Below, in pieces: positions 22,380 through 34,796 of a stretch of DNA of 64,000 nucleotides. Below the pieces are notes generated by a model. The model did no database searches, was not told where the DNA came from, and saw only the letters and a program-made list of their open reading frames with translations. The stretch's first letter is position 1; the number at the start of each line of letters is the position of its first letter. The stretch comes from Corbicula japonica (taxonomy: Eukaryota; Mollusca; Bivalvia; Venerida; Cyrenidae), in assembly GCA_038501625.1 (NCBI GenBank), contig JAZAYU010000034.1, positions 682,001 to 746,000 of the forward strand. Reading direction: 5' to 3'. Both the position numbers and the translations under genes were made by a program.

Positions 22380-25300
22380 ATGTCGAAAACAATTCAATAC
22401 GTGTATTTTCTAGGGAGTGAAACAGAAACCATCAAACAGTGCTTGGAACAAATATCGCCTAAATTTTCAGAAACCTCATTAGTGAGCAGTATATGGTCTG
22501 ACCTTGGAAATGTGTGTATACGAAATGGTAAGACTTTGTATATAGTACCTCTTTATATCTCCGACATTGATGACTTTAGCATGCCATTGTTTTACTTTTT
22601 AATAGTTTATCACCGACTTCTTTAGAAAAGTCAATTAATTAGTAATTAATGCGTTTCTTCTCTGTTCAATCCAACATTAGATTGCTTCAAAAAAGAGTGA
22701 AATATGCATATCAGGAATTTCCACATTCAGAAAAAAAGCCTCACCACACAGTCAAGAAGAAGAAGAAGAAGAAGAAGAGAGATCACTCAAAAGATCACTC
22801 AACCGATTCTACTGTTGGGAAAATATATTATAATCTATATGTATCTATTGCACTTGTCAGAGTAATGTGTATAAAAAAGAAACACTCGTTTATTAAATGA
22901 CAAAAAACAACCACTTAAGAAAACTACTTACTTAGATTTTAGATCTAGATCTAAATGTCGAGCAGAACTGTCTCCATCATCCGAAGGACAAGCCCAGGCT
23001 AGGGATGGCGTACATGCTGTCACTGAAAGAGGGAAGCCATGCATGCAAAGACTGAAATCTTCGGCTGAACAGAGCGACAAATGCCAGGATTACGGTTACG
23101 AATCGGAATCTGACAACACGGACGGCATGGTCAGTGCTATGTTAAATGTAACATTTTTATGTTAAGCATCAAAATATGAACATTCGAATATAACGTTGAG
23201 AGAAATTGTTAAAACACACAATTACATACGACCAGTAGAAAAGTTACATGTTTGTTTTAAAATAAAAACAATCATTATGTGTTTACTGAAACGATAGTAA
23301 TTATCTAAACAGGATGTTTTATTAAACCCTATATTGATTAGGACAGAGTTTGTAATATTCGCGTTCAGTGCAGACACAATTTGGGTTGAGCATTCTCGCA
23401 GTCTACACTGTTTGTTATTCATTTATTTATTTATTCAGTTAATAGATTTCTGTAATAAACAATAAATGGACAAACCGGTATTGATTGAGACGTGGGTCTT
23501 CATATTAAATCTGCCAGTCCATAGTCAATGGTGAAAAACCTTAATTTCTCAGATGTGGTTTATATTAATGTTGCTTCTACATAATTCTTATAAATTTGCT
23601 GATGGACAAAAGTCTTGTCCGGTAGGAAGATTGTAACTTTTTGCATGCAAACTTTTAACACATTACTCTACTGGAAGTACGTTCTCAAGTTCCAAAATTC
23701 TTTTTCATTGAATTCCTATAAATGTCCTCTTTCTATCGATACCAAATTTATGCCAGTAGAGCAATGTGTTAAAAAGTGGCATATTAGGTTTTAACGTGTT
23801 TAAAAGATATTATAAAAACATACCGGACAAGACATTTGTCCATAAGAAGCACATTTCGCCGAAATTTTGGCTTAGTGCATTTAAGGATCTTTTGTAAGCG
23901 AATTTTACTGCGTTAATAACGTTAAAAAACTGTGGCTTTATATTTATTTACTAGTACGTTGATTGTGTTAGAAAATTACATCCCATGTTTACTTTATTTA
24001 GAAGGGTTCTACATTTTAAATATAAATTTTGATATTTGAAAACTCCTAATATTTTGGTCCCGATACGTATCAGGCACCTTTAATTGGGGCACGCCACGGG
24101 AAAAAGTACCTTCGGTCATTTTTTGTAATATTTTAGTTGTTACTATATTTCGAAAGAACACACAATAATATATTATTTTCTCATAACTAAAAAGTGATTT
24201 TGTTAGACATTTTGTTAATAAACAGGTATTTTTACCGCAAAATGCAGAATAATAAATGTCGTCTGCTAAACTTTATGACCAAAGTTCAAGGATTGATGTC
24301 AACTGTCCGAAGTTACCTTTCCGCCCCAATTCAGAGAAATTAATTATATTGTAGACTGTTGCAGACGACAAAAGCAAAAGTTTCAATGCTCGTGTTCATG
24401 TATTGATGTTGAAGACAGAGCCAGTTACAGAATTACCGTCTCTGATATTGCACCGATTTTTTGGACCAGGAATGTACATTTTGGCAATAGACCCAGCAAC
24501 TTTTGAAGCAAATAAAAGTGAGTTTTATTTACTGTTTCGATAAAATACTAGTAGATGAAAAGGAAACTTTGAAAGACACCGAGCACGACAAATATGAAAA
24601 TATTTCAGGCTCGGTTTGATTGATAAAATCTCGATGAATTCGGATCTGACAAAATGATTTGATGACGGCCGGATATAAGTTGCGTCTCTGGGGTATGCTT
24701 TCCCGGAAATCTTTATTATCAAAATCGCATTTGGCACTTCTAAAATTTTCAGCTTGGCTACGGGCTTGTTTAAGCTTGAAATTTTCTACCGGTTACTTAT
24801 GCACTAGTTTTTATAATAGATTTGTTTGAGACGTCCTTTTATTAACTTTTAAAACCCTTTTTTCATGCTAGCCTACGGTGTTTGTGCAAATGCAGGTTCT
24901 GTAAGTTTGAAACTATACGCGTATGATTTTTTAAAATTCTATTTGGTGCTACGGCGTCGGTGCAAATGCGATTTCTGTAAATTTGAAACTAGACGCGTTA
25001 AATGAGACAACAACGCTGACTGTACTTCCAAAAACACGTTATAATGAACATCAGGCCGAAGGGTTTCACTCTATTATTTACCTCCGTGTTGCTTTTTGTG
25101 TCGCCTGCGATAGCAGGTAGACACATAGGGATCCAATTGTCCGTCGGCGTCGGCGTCGTCCGGTAGTCCCCCAACTTTAACCTGAAACTTAATGTTGCCT
25201 ATAACTTTGAAAGTACTTCACCTATTCACTTCATACTTGGAATATATCATCAGCACGAACAATGCCATCTGTGACGACAAGAATGATAACTCCAGTTTCA

Positions 25301-28300
25301 ATATTTTTTTAGTTATGCCCCTTTCAAATGCAACTTTAACATGAAACTTAATGTTGCCTATAACTTTGAAAGTACTTGTCCTATTCACTTCATACTTGGA
25401 ATATATCAGCAGCACGAACAATGCCATCTGTGACGACAAGAAAGATAACTCCAGTTTCAATATTTTTTAGTTATGCCCCTTTCAAATGCAACTTTAACCT
25501 GAAACTTAATGTTGTCTATAACTTTAAAAGTACTTGTCCCATTCACTTCGTACTTGGAATATTTCATCAGCATTAACAATGCCATCTGTGACGATAAGAA
25601 AGATAACTCCAGTTTCAATAGTTTTTTTAGTTATGCCCCTTTCAAATGCAACTTTTAACCTGAAACTTAATGTTGCCTATAACTTTGAAAGTACTTCACC
25701 TTTTCACTTCATACTTGGAATATATCATCAGCACGAACAATGCCATCTGTGACGACAAGAATGAAAACTCCAGTTTCAAAATATTTTGAGTTATGCCCCT
25801 TTCAAATGCAACTTTAACATGAAACTTAATGTTGACTTTAACTTTGAAAGAACTTGTCCTATTCACTTCATACTTGGAATATACCATCAGCATGAACAAT
25901 GCCATCTGTGACGACAAGAATGATAACTCCAGTTTCAATATTTTTTGAGTTATGCCCCTTTGAAATGCAACTTTAACTTGAAACTTGAAACTTAATGTTG
26001 CCTATAACTTTGAAAGTACTTGTCCTATTCACTTCATACTTGGAATATATTATCAGCATGAACAATGCCATCTGTGACGACAAGAATGATAACTCCAGTT
26101 TCAATATTTTATGAGTTATGTTCCTTTCAAATGCAACTTTAACATGAAACTTAGTGTTGCCTGTAAAATGGAAAGTACTTGTTCAATTAATTCACTTAAT
26201 ACTTTGAATAACTCATCTGCATTTACAAATCAATTTTTAACTCAGGTTTCACCATTATTTTAGTTATTCCCCTTATCAATGCAATTTAGATGACACATGT
26301 GTTCTGTGGTGTAGTATTGAAATCAACTTAAATAAAATATTTTTATTATATATGATTAAACATATGCCCACATTTAAACTTTTTCCATGCAGGCAACACA
26401 TGTGTTCCGCGGAACACAACATTCTAGTTTATTATTTAGGTACTATTAAACCTTAAAAGTACATGGATTGAAAGTATTTTAAATTCAGTTGAAGGTCTTA
26501 ATGTATCCCTTTGCAGGTTTGTACGAGAAAATCATCAAAGAACTAAGTACATACTCTTCGGTGACCAAGTCTGATCAGCACTCTATGCTTTTTATTGTTG
26601 ACGTATCACAACACAGCAAGGGACAGGTATATTCTTTTGCGATGCATACTTGGGGAATCGTACTATTAATTATGCCGCGACGCAATAAAGGACTAATTTT
26701 ATTTGTCAGCGAAAATGTACCGAAGTTGCCATTCCTGAATGTAATGAAAAAATATTGTAAAATGCTGTCGGATTGCACAGTTGACTTGTAACAAACTCAT
26801 TTCTTCAACAGTTTTAACCAATACGTTGTTGTTTTAAGTATTATTTGAATAAGTAGCATTGTTTAAAAACGTATGAACTTTACCTAACTAAGAATTTTGT
26901 TTACAGAGGTCAAAAGAAGGAAGAAAGCTTCTCTGCTCAATCCGAACTACATACTTTGGAAATCATTTCAAAATGGTCAATCTGGATGAACTACTTGAAA
27001 AAATCAGCGCGGAAAAAATACCTAGCGTTGAATGTCAAATAGAGATAGAACGGGCTAATGAGGAAACGATGTTTACTGAAATACAGGAATCGGATTTCAA
27101 AGAAGCGGAATCAAGCAAAAACAAAAGTCGTTTGTGTTTTAAACTAGAAGAGCAGTATTTTGAGTGCCATGCACCAGACAAACTAATGGAAAAGTTTCTT
27201 GGTATGATCAGAAACCTAAGAGAAAGAGGTTTTCTTTCGCACATCATTCACCCTGCAGATAGCTTCTTAGATGAGATAGAGGAAATTGAAGACACTAATA
27301 AGATACTGGCAGCTCTGCAAGCCGTAGATTTAGTGTTTGAAGACACGACCTTGGATAGATTGTATATCATGCCTTTACTTTTCTCAAGATCCATACAAGA
27401 TAATGAAGACGATGAGCATTCTTTAGTTTTGGATTCTAGCATTTACATTCTGGCACTAAACATAAAAACCATCCCATTTCCCATTGAGACTAAAATTGTA
27501 ATGACATGCTTAAAAAAGGGTTGGATGTTGGAATGTATACAAAATAAAACTATAGATACCACGAAAAATAGCATTACTCTCACTAAAGGATCACAAAGTC
27601 TTCTTCTCACGTTTGACTCAAATACAACAGGTTCTTTGTTGTACATGTCTATCCACCAAAGTAAACGATCACTTGAATCACCGTATGTTGGCGAAGCAAT
27701 TCCCAATGCAGAAGAAAATTTGAGAGAGGAAATCGAAAGTGTTATTTTGAAATCATGTGACGTGAACGTTGAGATAATCAGAAGACAACTTATCGATAAG
27801 ACGGAATTCACAAAAGTGCCGGCTAGCCATAGACAGTACATTGATGTTGGTGTTTTACTCCGTGACGGACCAAGTTTGAACCAATATGAAAAATTGCTGA
27901 AACCTTGGTTTGTCAAAGAGGTAGGTACATGATTCTCAAGGTTATATAAGCGCAAAGTTTCTCAGCATGCGCGCATATTTTGTTTGATTCGATGTTTTTC
28001 TTGATAAATTCTGGAATATTCAGTTAGAACCGGCTTAGCTATATTTTTCTAAAAATTCTTTATAAACTGGCGTACTGTAACAAATAATGAGAGGTCAGAG
28101 TGGTACTTTAAACATGAGTATTTGTATTTACTGCCGGCCCGGAAATACGGACTCCCATCTAGGAAATTCTTAACACTTGCATTAATGATTGGGAATATAA
28201 ACCATAGAAACACACATTTCAGAATATTTAAATAGGAAAATAACATGACAGCCAGGGTTTTATTGAGCCCCGACACATGTAGTAATGAATATACAAATTA

Positions 28301-28872
28301 ATTGACATCCCGGTCCACCGGGCTCTTTTTATATTGAACAAGTAGCCTGGATAATGGCCCAGCCCCAATCGATGTTTTGCATATAACGGATATCATGAAG
28401 CTTTCCAATGTTTTAATTAAATAAAATCCGTGATTATCGGCATACGGTCCCCAGATTTAATGAAGGCTTTTCCCTAAACGAGAAGTAATAGAGGGGATCG
28501 CAATTTAATTTAAATATAGAAATGAATCTACAATATATTGTATGTTTAAAGCTGTATTTGTTACAGAGAGCAATGTTGGCAGAAAAGTTGAATGAAAATA
28601 TGAGTGATGATAAACTTACGAAGATAGCACGACTATTCGGCAAGGGATATGAATTGTTTTTTGTTAGCCAGGGTATTCCAAATGCAGAAGTACAAAGGAC
28701 ACAGAGAGAAAACCCTAGCGATATTGTATCAACCGTGTTTAATCTGTTGAAATCTTGGAAGCAGATCAAAGGATTAAAAGCCAACTTTGAAACATTGAGG
28801 GCTGCTATTTCTGATGATGGTATTCAGATTGATCTCAGAACGTATGATCACATCGTAAATAGGAGGACGTGA
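22380..28872 (+). CDS. ROCO-like protein with degenerate GTPase, COR-like region and death domain
   Basis: Exons: 22380-22527, 22936-23129, 24365-24517, 26517-26626, 26907-27920, 28567-28872; one exon (phase 0 to 1) between 23129 and 24365 was not found. Phases match the upstream paralogue exon for exon. Exon 1 reads TIQYVYFLGSETETIKQ where the paralogue has IRLMFVGLYGAGKTTT, so the P-loop Lys and Thr are gone. The third listed exon lacks DxxG (HVLMLKTEPV) and the fourth lacks THKD (MLFIVDVSQHSKGQ). The 1014-base exon is one open COR-like frame (CHAPDKLMEKFLGMIRNLRE; AVDLVFEDTTLDRLYIMPL) ending LLKPWFVKE. The last exon is a death domain (DDKLTKIARLFGKGYELF) ending in TGA. No frameshift was seen in the exons found. 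It should not bind GTP in the usual way and may act as a scaffold or decoy. In-frame TAG at 22374 supports the ATG. Confidence 0.65.
22690..22795 (+). repeat. Naiad 3-prime-end fragment
   Basis: AAAAAAGAGTGAAATATGCATATC followed by the usual CCACATTCAG and CACACAGTC phrases, then an expanded AAG tract at 22755-22778. It sits in an intron of the ROCO-like gene. Confidence 0.7.
24082..24331. mobile_element. MITE-like element with AATTGGGGC ends
   Basis: AATTGGGGC (24082) and GCCCCAATT (to 24331) form a perfect 9 bp inverted repeat bounding 250 bases. The left half is repeated, inverted and diverged, at about 35930-36108 in the intron of the phosphodiesterase gene, where a phrase like CACGGGAAAAGGTACC recurs. 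It lies just upstream of the exon at 24365. Confidence 0.5.
24882..24990 (+). repeat. Two-copy tandem repeat
   Basis: A unit with GTGCAAATGCAGGTTCTGTAA and TTTGAAACTATACGCG recurs about 67 bases later as GTGCAAATGCGATTTCTGTAA and TTTGAAACTAGACGCG. It is non-coding, in an intron of the ROCO-like gene. Confidence 0.5.
25097..26400. mobile_element. Pearl-like element with about seven 160 bp cores
   Basis: The left end TGTGTCGCCTGC at 25097 and the right end GCAGGCAACACA at 26389-26400 are inverted repeats differing at one base. The left end folds into a hairpin with GCAGGTAGACACA, followed by CATAGGGATC and a GTCGGCGTCGGCGTCG tract. The body holds about seven copies of a 158-165 base unit, with GAAACTTAATGTTGCC, ACTTTGAAAGTACTTG, CATACTTGGAATAT and AATGCCATCTGTGACGAC in each. 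It lies in an intron of the ROCO-like gene between its third and fourth listed exons. Confidence 0.75.
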
Positions 28873-29251
28873 TCAAAAGCAACATTGACGCCGCCTTGGA
28901 AGCAGATTTGAAGAAAAAAAACGGTATTAAAAAAGGCTTTGTCTTTCCCAAGCAAGACATGATGTTGATTTAATCACAGTGCATGCTCGTTTGTGTATAA
29001 ATAAAACGGCAACTTTTTGTTTTATTATGTTATTAAAATGTTCGAGTAAAAATCTTATAAATGCAATTGCAATTAATTGCATTCCGAGTTAAGCTTTTCC
29101 CAACATAATAGTATACCTTTTACTCTCAAATATAGATGCGACTTTTCATTTCAGAAAAAATATCAGTATTTTTGTCAATGGTATCTAAAAAAGATTATTG
29201 TTTGTACGATACAGAAACGTGTATTATTCGCCAAGAACTCGTATATCAGTG

Positions 29252-29396
29252 CCCAAGATTATAAAGCTGAGCATGGAAACCAGTCTAAAATCTCATGCAC
29301 CTGATCGGCTGAAATGACGACTGGACACCATTTCAGCCAATCTGATGCTTGAGATTTGAGACCGGTTTCCAATCGCAGTTTCATAACCTTCAGCCC
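29252..29396. repeat. Palindromic fold-back repeat, copy 1
   Basis: A 145-base near-palindrome. The left arm contains AAGATTATAAAGCTGAG and GGCTGAAATG; the right arm contains CATTTCAGCC, TTGAGATTTGAGAC and TTTCATAACCTT. A second copy lies at 59904-60048. It is probably a fold-back miniature element. Confidence 0.6.
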
Positions 29397-29649
29397 ATGT
29401 ACAATAAGACGTCAAAATATTTTGTTTAAAATTGTGATGAAATGCTTAGCATTTGTGTTTAATGTATTTAATGTATACTAGATTTTCAATCACGTATTTA
29501 ACAATACTCTTTTAAATGGGCAATATCTTAACAATTTCGTTTTCTGAAGCCTCGAAGGATTATTAGTGTCTTTCGTCGCCTCATCAGACTAGAAATGTCG
29601 AAAAACCATAGAAACGGCATGCATTTAATAAAACAAAACAATGACCCGA

Positions 29650-29800
29650 AATATATGGGCTTAATTTTATACAAATCAATTCTATGAATACCTTAATAAG
29701 CATTAAGAAATGCTTGAAACACTAGACATCATTGTTAGTGCATGACAAGATCACCATGCCTTAAAACATACCACCGCCATGTTAAATATTTGATATAATA
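29650..29800 (+). pseudogene. Relic of a third COR exon
   Basis: The DNA resembles the COR exon of the upstream ROCO gene around 14858-15048. Shared phrases in the same order are ATATGGGCTTAA beside GTATGGGCTCAA, ACAAATCAATTCTATGAA beside ACAAATCACTTTTATGAA, CTAGACATCATTGT in both, and AAATATTTGATA in both, with about 80 bases deleted before the last. It carries stops in all useful frames. It is a decayed fragment of a further paralogue just downstream of the intact one. Confidence 0.6.
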
Positions 29801-31053
29801 TTATGCTCTGGAGTCACTGCGGGGAATCACGTGGTTTTGTTTTGATATCATGCACGGATAATGGCCGACCAAAATTCCCGATAAGTTCATATTTTTAGTT
29901 ATTGTATAGCCCACATCGGTTAATACTTTACAAGATATGGCCTTTCCTACGCGGACGTGAATTTCTGTTCCATTGGTACCTAACTTTCCCCTCAGAGTTG
30001 CGTATATTTCTAGTTTACCCTATGACTTTGTTTTGTTTACATTGTGTGTTTGGGATACATCTTTCAGGGATGAAACCATTTCTTTCATATAATTGCTTAA
30101 AATGATAAATTTCCTTAGATTTTCGTTACTTATATTGTTTAGCGAGTATTCTTTCAAGTGTATTGATGATTTGGAATTTTTATCTTTCATTTAAGATATC
30201 TTTCACGTAAATGCTATATTGTAACTTAAAGTTGAGCCTTTGTATTTTATTTATTGTTTAAATTTCGAAAACCGCGTGTCTGAAATTTATTTAAGTAATA
30301 TTCGAAAAACGCGTATCTTAAGAGTTCTGTAGTAACAACTTGTTTCTTAAATAGTCTCAAAATATAATCAATTATGAGTAGCACCGAATTAAATTCCATA
30401 ACATTTTTTATTAAAAGACCTTCAAAATATCCACAATACGCAATCAATTTTTGTCTAAGATACGTTTTGTCGACGATACATATAAACGGCCAATCATTAT
30501 ACGTTGTTTCATCACATGATGTTGTAAAAGGTTTCGTTTAGATAAATTTTACTTACGGAAGTATGAAAATTAAATAAATCGTGTAGATAACATGACTTGT
30601 TGTTAGTCATTTTTTATATTATCTTGATATTCGGGCAAATATAAACTACCGAGTATTCATTATCATTAATTTTGTCAGTGCCATTCAAGACAGTCGGATT
30701 GTCCGTCAACCCAAAAAAGAAAAACAAGTGTATTTAAGCTATGCAGAGGTTATAAAAATTTCAACAGATGTTACGAAAGAAGGAAACTATTTTCTTATCA
30801 ATATTACAAACCGGCACATGTACCATAAGACATCAACATGTTTGTATAACCAATGTGGTAAAAATTTGTTCAACCTTGGATTAAATGCATGACACTTTTT
30901 ATCACGTGCGATAGTAAACAGTCATATATTTTACAAAACATAATATGTGCAAAAACGTTTTTTTTGTTCATTCTTCAGCCGGATTCCATCCGGATAACGG
31001 ATATGAATCTCGTTAGCAACTACTTTATTATTAGATCAAAGCAAATCGCAAAA
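29801..31053. other. AT-rich stretch without recognised genes
   Basis: No exon with splice signals and no clear repeat structure was seen. Short frames here have no domain character. Confidence 0.4.
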
Positions 31054-31741
31054 TATACTCGGCAAAAATAAAAAGTATCCACTTTCCTATCTGTAATTTT
31101 CCAAAATTAGAAAAGAAAAATTCGAAATTCTTTCTATGAACCAATTTGCAATTCTGTAATCATTACAAATAAATGAAAAAATTGTCAAAAAGATACAGTC
31201 ATAACAGAATTATCTTTCCTTTATGTGTAATTAGCGTTCCAGGAAGAAGTCAGTGGTTTTACACAATATCCAATATTAGGTGGAAATCAAATTTTCAAGC
31301 CCTTGTTGTCGATGTCATCACAAAACAACCATCAATAAAACAGCTAGTCCTTGATAAAACAGCCCTTGAAATTCCAAACATTTCCAATGATCTCTCTTTT
31401 AATGAAAAATATTGTAACAGGATGAACCTGTTATGTCATTAACGGCTATCCCCGGATAATTCCAGTATCAAGCAATATTCTAGATAACTAGATGAACATT
31501 CTGGGACATAGGTTGCTTTAAAACTTTAAATACAAGGCTTGGAAAAATGCCTAGTGCGAATTGACAGATCGCGAAAACATATTAAAATACAATATGTTGG
31601 ATAAAATGCTGCACAGAAGTTATAATTCATAATTCTCACTGATTTACCTTTGAACGTTGTTTCAAATGCGTCTGTGTTTATCCGGAATAATCACATATCA
31701 TTTGTGATCCAAGCAGTATAAATTATATTCCTACAAGTTGT

Positions 31742-32176
31742 TGTACGGAAACAAGTTCTTCTTGATACAGACGACACGAAATGAGCGCAATTCATTTTAA
31801 TTACAGTAATACCCAGTTTGAACCACTTCTTCTGCTGAGTATTAGACAACCGATTGTTTTCAGTAATATTGATTCTTTACTTTGAAATCAGGTTTGTACG
31901 GATCGTGTACGGATCTATTTACTCATGCATGACGCATGAACACTGGAGTTCTTCGACAGCGCTTTGTTTCCATTGGGTAGCATAATCCGTACAGCATTCT
32001 GATTGGCCGATTTTGGTTTTGAAAATTCCGTACAAGGGAATTTTGCCGTACAAGATTAATGCGCAAAAGTCTATAAATACTGCGAGAATCAGTCAGTCAG
32101 CAGCTTCCCAGCCACTGGAACGGTATACTCGGTCAAACTGCAAGATAAATAAATAAACAGCCGTACATTCCGTACA
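31742..32176 (+). mobile_element. Possible solo LTR with core promoter
   Basis: It starts TGTACGGAA and ends TTCCGTACA, short inverted ends of the TG...CA type. Near its 3-prime part is a TATA-like CTATAAATA at 32071 and, about 20 bases on, the initiator-like TCAGTCAGTCAG. The flanking bases (GTTGT and GTTAC) match at only three of five positions, so target duplication is unproven. No gag or pol sequence is present. Confidence 0.3.
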
Positions 32177-32264
32177 GTTACTTCAGGTAGAAAATCCGTA
32201 TTCTTCCAAGTTTAAATTTTCGTGCGCTATCAACTGTCATTGAGTGGTAAATTTCCTGTAAAAC

Positions 32265-32510
32265 CGTCCAAATCCGTACAGAAGATCCGTACAGAAAATC
32301 CGTACAGAAAATCCGTACACAGAAAATCCGTACACAGAAAATCCGTACAGAAAATCCGTACAAGGAAACAGAAACCACTGATGTCTTTTGTATTGGACAA
32401 ATCCATACCAGCTATTTAAACCCGTACAAGTGCTATAATCCGTACAAGCCGTTGTACGGATCCGTACAGAAAATCCGTACAGAAAATCCGTACACAGGGA
32501 ACAGTTATAA
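32265..32510 (+). repeat. Short tandem repeats of AGAAAATCCGTAC
   Basis: The 13-16 base phrase GAAAATCCGTACA is repeated about six times at 32282-32363 and again at 32463-32495. The same CCGTACA word occurs in the possible LTR just upstream. Confidence 0.6.
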
Positions 32511-33094
32511 AAATATAGAAGCTCACCAAACTATTGATGCTCTTTTTAGTATTGGACAAATCCATACTGACATAAGTTGACAGTAAAACTCTGTATAAAC
32601 CGTTCCATTCCGTACAAAAACCAGACAGGGTGCTTTTGTCGTAACACTGGCAATTTATTTCCTTATCTGCAGATCCAAAGTAACAATCGTCTTATCCATG
32701 TGGACATAGTGATTTCAACAACAACAATACAGTGCTTTAACATTTAATAACTATAGTAATAACTATAGTAAACTTTAATTCAATAATTACAAGGCAGTAT
32801 CCGAACATTTGATAACACTAGTTAAATTTTCAATCTTTGCTTGCGTTTGCATAACTTTCAATAAAAGTGTTTAAACGTTTCAATTGTGGTTACTTCTGGT
32901 AATTTCGCTGGATATGGTTCATCTCTGATAGTCCGAAATCCCTCTAATCTACCGTAAGAGTCTATCTTTAAGTGCAGCAGCGTCGGTTTAGACACTTCGG
33001 TTACAATATAGTGTTTTGATTTCTTTTATTAAATGTTTTTCGACGGGCATTTGCTCAGTTCTTACAGTGAAAGGTTATGTTCATGATCAAATAA

Positions 33095-33803
33095 CAGGCC
33101 CGGATCCAGACTGGTACATGCTGGGGGGGCTGATGACGGGGTGGGTGCGGGAGGGGTATCCCCTCCCTCATTCGATTTTTTATGCAGTGTGCTAAAATGG
33201 TGCAATTTTAAGTATACCTAAACTATATCTATACTTATTCAGTGTGCAATAAATTAACAGTTCTCCCGAACTGAGGATGAACATAAATTATCCAACTTTT
33301 GTTTTTTACTAAATCCAAAATCTAATGAATGAAGTGTACTTTGAGAATTTTTCATTTTCAGAATGTTCCCATTATCTGGTCAAAAATACATTTTACTCTT
33401 AAAATTGTGGACAGATATTGAGTTAAACAGTCTTACATTTTTGTACTTTCACAGAAAAGAAAATGAAAGAATCTCTTCGATTTCCTCAAAAATTGCTAAT
33501 TGCTCCTAGTGTTTGTAACGATTTTCCAATCATTTACTGCACTCAGAACGCTATTGTTCCACCTGTTTTGACTGGGCAATGACAGAGGGAGCAACCAATG
33601 AAAAATTGTATTTAAATCACACATGTTTACATCACTGTTGTATGCCCCCGAGCTACATGTATCCATGGTAATTAATTGCTGGCTAGTGAAATGTTTCAAT
33701 ACACAACACTTAATGAGGCAGATTTTAAAGGCAACTAAAAAAAAAAGCGGTCGGGCTGGGGGGGGGCTGCAGCCCCACAGCCATAGGGCTGCGTCCGGGC
33801 CTG
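33095..33803. mobile_element. hAT-like non-autonomous element
   Basis: The ends CAGGCCCGGA (33095) and TCCGGGCCTG (to 33803) are a perfect 10 bp inverted repeat. Just inside are G-rich stretches (GGGGGGGCTG and GGGGGGGGCTGCAGCCC). The CAGG start is typical of animal hAT elements. It interrupts the older element 31054-33928, whose flanking sequence rejoins when it is removed. No transposase remains. Confidence 0.5.
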
Positions 33804-34120
33804 AATAAATTCGAAAACAACAGAGATTAGGTAACAATTCAACATTACAGGCGTTCCGGTTTAAACGAAAATGCCTAAAAGAGAATATAAGGATAAAACG
33901 TGGATACTTTTTATTTTTGTTGAGTATAGTTTACTGCAATGTACGAGCGTATACGCCTCAACATGTGATATATAACAACTCGCTCCGATACGCGGAAATA
34001 TTTTACACAGAATGTGACCTTCGCATTGTTGCAGGGTAGCTACATCAGTTTATATTTAAGTTTTATGTAATAGTTAGAAAACCAAGCTGATATCTTCCTT
34101 AATCTTAAAGCATAGTGGTT

Positions 34121-34664
34121 ATGAAAATGAAGTTACAGAAGATTATAAGCGTCTTCGGCGTTGGAATTTGTTCCAGTCTTTTAGTTTCTTTGGCCACAGC
34201 TGACATAGGTAAGTCGTTTGAATTAAAGTTTTAAATAATAACATTTGTTTTATTTCATTAAAACTATTCATAAATCGCGCACAGGGGATGGGTACGCTCT
34301 TTGAATAAATAAACGTCATAGGGATGTAATTAGGTATGATTTGAAGTAGTAAGTTTAATCATTAGACTGTCAAATGGACAGAAAAAAGTGTTTTTTTTAT
34401 ACTTGTGACAAATCTGTTGAATATATATAATCGTGAGATGTCATAACATGCATCGCTTTTTTCGCGCTTGTCTAATTTTATATGTGCATACCATTTGATT
34501 GCGCGTAATGAAACCAGGCCTGCCCAAACTTCTTCATTGAAAATCCGGAGATTTTGTCTGAACTGAATATGTCAATAATGATGACGACGACGATGATGAT
34601 GTTGTTGCTGTTGTTGTTTTAATTTCTTGTTGCTGCTGTTCACTATGAATGTGACTGAACAAAA

Positions 34665-34726
<62 letters not shown>

Positions 34727-34751
34727 AATGATGATGATAAAGATGATGATT

Positions 34752-34796
<45 letters not shown>

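Larger units (their letters stand above)
31054..33928. mobile_element. Inverted-repeat DNA element copy carrying insertions
   Basis: The left end TATACTCGGC, followed by AAAAATAAAAAGTATCCAC, and the right end GTGGATACTTTTTATTTTTG then TTGAGTATA, are inverted repeats of about 32 bases. The same family occurs uninterrupted at 49221-49785 (565 bases). Internal sequence matches that copy from both ends inward (to about 31440 and from about 33000). The 1.5 kb between and the block at 33095-33803 are extra, so this is an old copy hit by later insertions. A TA dinucleotide outside each end fits a mariner-like TA target. Confidence 0.65.

Noticed and set aside
25218..25938. Frames such as those repeating SFLSSQMALFVL
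   Set aside because: They are translations of the 160 bp cores of a pearl-like element.
31173..31442. 89-residue frame
   Set aside because: It lies in the left part of a non-coding MITE whose other copy (49221-49785) does not keep the frame.
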